A DNA stretch of 64,000 nt from Atopsyche davidsoni. Taxonomy: Eukaryota > Arthropoda > Insecta > Trichoptera > Hydrobiosidae. The translations under genes and the position numbers were made by a program. Positions 62,442 to 64,000 of this stretch are shown here, one piece after another. The stretch spans positions 3,658,001 through 3,722,000 of the forward strand of contig JAILWY010000023.1 of assembly GCA_022113835.1 (NCBI GenBank), written 5' to 3'. The notes below the pieces were generated by a model. The model did not search any database, was not told where the DNA came from, and was given only the letters and a program-made list of their open reading frames with translations. Positions within the stretch are counted from its first letter, which is position 1. Each line of letters starts with the position of its first letter.

Positions 62442-62749
62442 ACCAATAAAACAAATTATATGTTGAAAAATCACTCAAGTATTTTGTTTATTTAAAATAT
62501 TAAAATGGAATTCCACCAAGTACTCTGTGTCAAAAATATTGAATTTCTAATATTATATATATATATATATTTTTTTTTTGAATAAAATACTTGAGTGATT
62601 TTCCACATTTTCGTTTTTATTAGTGTCCGGTTTCGCCAACCTTTCACGTTGGCGTTAGCGAAACCGGTTTTTTTCAAGAATTTTCTTCGTAGTTAAATTT
62701 AGGAATTGGTCCAATGATCGTTGAGCGTTGGCGTTATCAAACTGAGCCA

Positions 62750-62788
62750 GTTTGATGATGCCAACGTGAAAGGTTGGCGAAACCGGTC
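62750..62788 (+). ncRNA. Candidate hammerhead-like ribozyme motif, unit 2
   Basis: Identical in layout to unit 1: TGATGA (62753-62758), GCCAAC / GTTGGC stem (62760-62765, 62773-62778), GAAA, ACCGGT, and GTC ending 62788. Confidence 0.35.
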
Positions 62789-63098
62789 ACCAATAAAACA
62801 AATTATATGTTGAAAAATCACTCAAGCATTTTGTTTATTTAAAATATTAAAATGGAACTCCACCAAGTACTCTGTGTCAAAAATATTGAATTTCTAATAT
62901 TATATATATATATATATAATTTTTTTTTGAATAAAATACTTGAGTGATTTTCCACATTTTCGTTTTTATTAGTGTCCGGTTTCGCCAACCTTTCACGTTG
63001 GCGTTAGCGAAACCGGTTTTTTTCAAGAATTTTCTTCGTAGTTAAATTTAGGAGTTAGTCCAATGATCGTTGAGCTTTGGCGTTATCAATCTGAGCCA

Positions 63099-63137
63099 GT
63101 TTGATGATGCCAACGTGACAGGTTGGCGAAACCGGTC
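63099..63137 (+). ncRNA. Candidate hammerhead-like ribozyme motif, unit 3
   Basis: TGATGA (63102-63107), GCCAAC / GTTGGC stem (63109-63114, 63122-63127), GAAA, ACCGGT, and GTC ending 63137. The only change in this core is in the stem II loop (GTGACAG). Here AGT before the core can pair with ACT after the cleavage site, giving a short stem I. Confidence 0.35.
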
Positions 63138-63235
63138 ACTAATAAAAACGAAAATGTGGAAAATCACTCAAGTATTTTATTCAAAAATATTAAAATGGAA
63201 TTCCGCCGAGTAGTCTCTGTCAAAAATATTGAATA

Positions 63236-64000
63236 TCTTAATTTCACTGAGCTGGCTGGCCGATGACCAGGGAATGCAAATCTCCGTGGGTTTCCATCTC
63301 CTCGCGTCATCCTCGGCCTCTCGAGCGGACGTGCGAGACGCTTTTCACTTTTGACTGATGGTTTTCGTCGTTTTTTTCGACATGCCGCGAGAAGAAGCGA
63401 TGATTCGTGGCCATTAAATGTTACATCTCGGAGCGGAGTGTAATTTGAGTGTTTCTACGATTACGATCGTGTACGTAAGTTAGATTTTGGCAATTTGTTT
63501 TATGAAAGTTGTTGATAAGCACGATACGAATCATTATATTTATTTGTATTGTTAATTGGAAATGATAAGCTTCGGTAGATGTTTAATGATGTAAACGTAT
63601 AATGGCGTACATTATTCTGCAATCAAAGGTGTATAATAATATAATAACTTAATATACACAACTATACTCAAAATCTGTAAAATTTATAAGTACTGTTGTT
63701 CAATACTCATAATAATACTGAAATGAATGAAGAATTAATTCAACATAGAATATGTTTTTATTATATTTTATAAACGCCTAGAATCATCTTTTTCAATAGA
63801 GATTCATCATTTTTTAGTTTGTAAACATCGTGCTTATAATGCGTTGTAACTAAAGCTGATAAAAAAATATTTATAAATTAACTTTCAATGAAAAAGTATG
63901 ATATTTCAATATGCAGCATCATTAGAAACCCTTAAGATTGATGTTCTGTATATTTTTATTAACATTATTTCATTTAACCACTCGAATGAGTTTAACGAAA
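63236..64000 (+). other. Intron 4 continuation, no exon seen
   Basis: A GC-richer patch (63245-63440) follows the tandem array directly; no protease motif is encoded there. The remainder is AT-rich. Confidence 0.6.

Larger units (their letters stand above)
62215..63235 (+). repeat. Tandem array of about 348-bp units with inverted halves (retrozyme/Penelope-like candidate)
   Basis: Three units begin near 62328, 62674 and 63023 with CAAGAATTTTCTTCGTAG; spacing is 347 and 349 bases. Each of the first two contains a plus-strand hammerhead-like motif, a copy of AATGGAATTCCACCAAGTAC (changed by one base in unit 2), a (TA)n, and then an inverted version of its start (CTTGAGTGATTTTCCAC, CCGGTTTCGCCAACC). 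The third is partial and ends near 63235. A stray fragment of the inverted part precedes the array at 62226. No coding capacity. Confidence 0.8.

Noticed and set aside
59735..64000. Search for the catalytic Ser exon
   Set aside because: No GDSGG or A-P-I-C-L-P coding stretch seen in any frame; it must lie beyond the window.

Overview
The window looks like insect nuclear DNA. It is AT-rich with very long introns and scattered MITEs and SINE-like repeats. It holds a short interstitial run of the insect telomere unit (GGTTA x4 at 2601-2620), and its only recognisable gene is an arthropod-type secreted modular serine protease. The insect order cannot be told from what is visible. No bacterial-style operons, rRNA genes, intact tRNA genes or CRISPR arrays were seen.

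Layout. 1-29.1 kb appears intergenic, or is an unrecognised intron or 5' flank. It contains a GC-rich minisatellite packed with YY1/Pho-like GCCAT cores (4.2-4.5 kb), small palindromic elements (4.6-4.8, 5.7-5.8 and 11.2 kb), SINE copies (9.1, 14.4, 23.9, 25.6 kb), a dimeric tRNA-like SINE head (13.7 kb), orphan GC-rich islands (11.4, 15.6, 20.4 kb), and tandem repeats (25.2-26.4 and 26.6-27.2 kb). From 29.66 kb a plus-strand serine protease gene runs to the end of the window and beyond. Four coding exons are visible: 29664-30750, 45444-46079, 56275-56386 and 59481-59734. Their phases match perfectly (1, 1, 2, then 1 going out). The protein begins with a signal peptide, followed by a long low-complexity N-terminal region with repeated [VI]xF[QR][DE]D motifs, a six-cysteine CLIP-like module, an R|IVGG activation site, and the first half of a trypsin-like catalytic domain containing the catalytic His and Asp. 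The exon or exons with the catalytic Ser lie past 64,000. From memory, the closest type is Drosophila CG8170.

The introns (14.7, 10.2 and 3.1 kb) carry three hAT-type MITEs with 7/8 or 8/8 target-site duplications (34.0, 37.1, 38.1 kb), further SINEs, and a Tc1/mariner-type element that has become a fold-back structure (58.70-59.41 kb). At the far end (62.2-63.2 kb) is a tandem array of about 348-bp units, each with a motif resembling a hammerhead ribozyme.

Three observations deserve most attention. (1) A candidate alternative first exon at 54844-54982 encodes a new signal peptide and joins in frame, through a textbook GC-AG donor, to the protease-domain exon; this would give a short isoform without the CLIP-like module. 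(2) The tandem hammerhead-like array resembles a retrozyme or Penelope-like element, with apparent palindromic relatives elsewhere in the window. (3) A dense YY1/Pho-like motif minisatellite lies far upstream of the gene.
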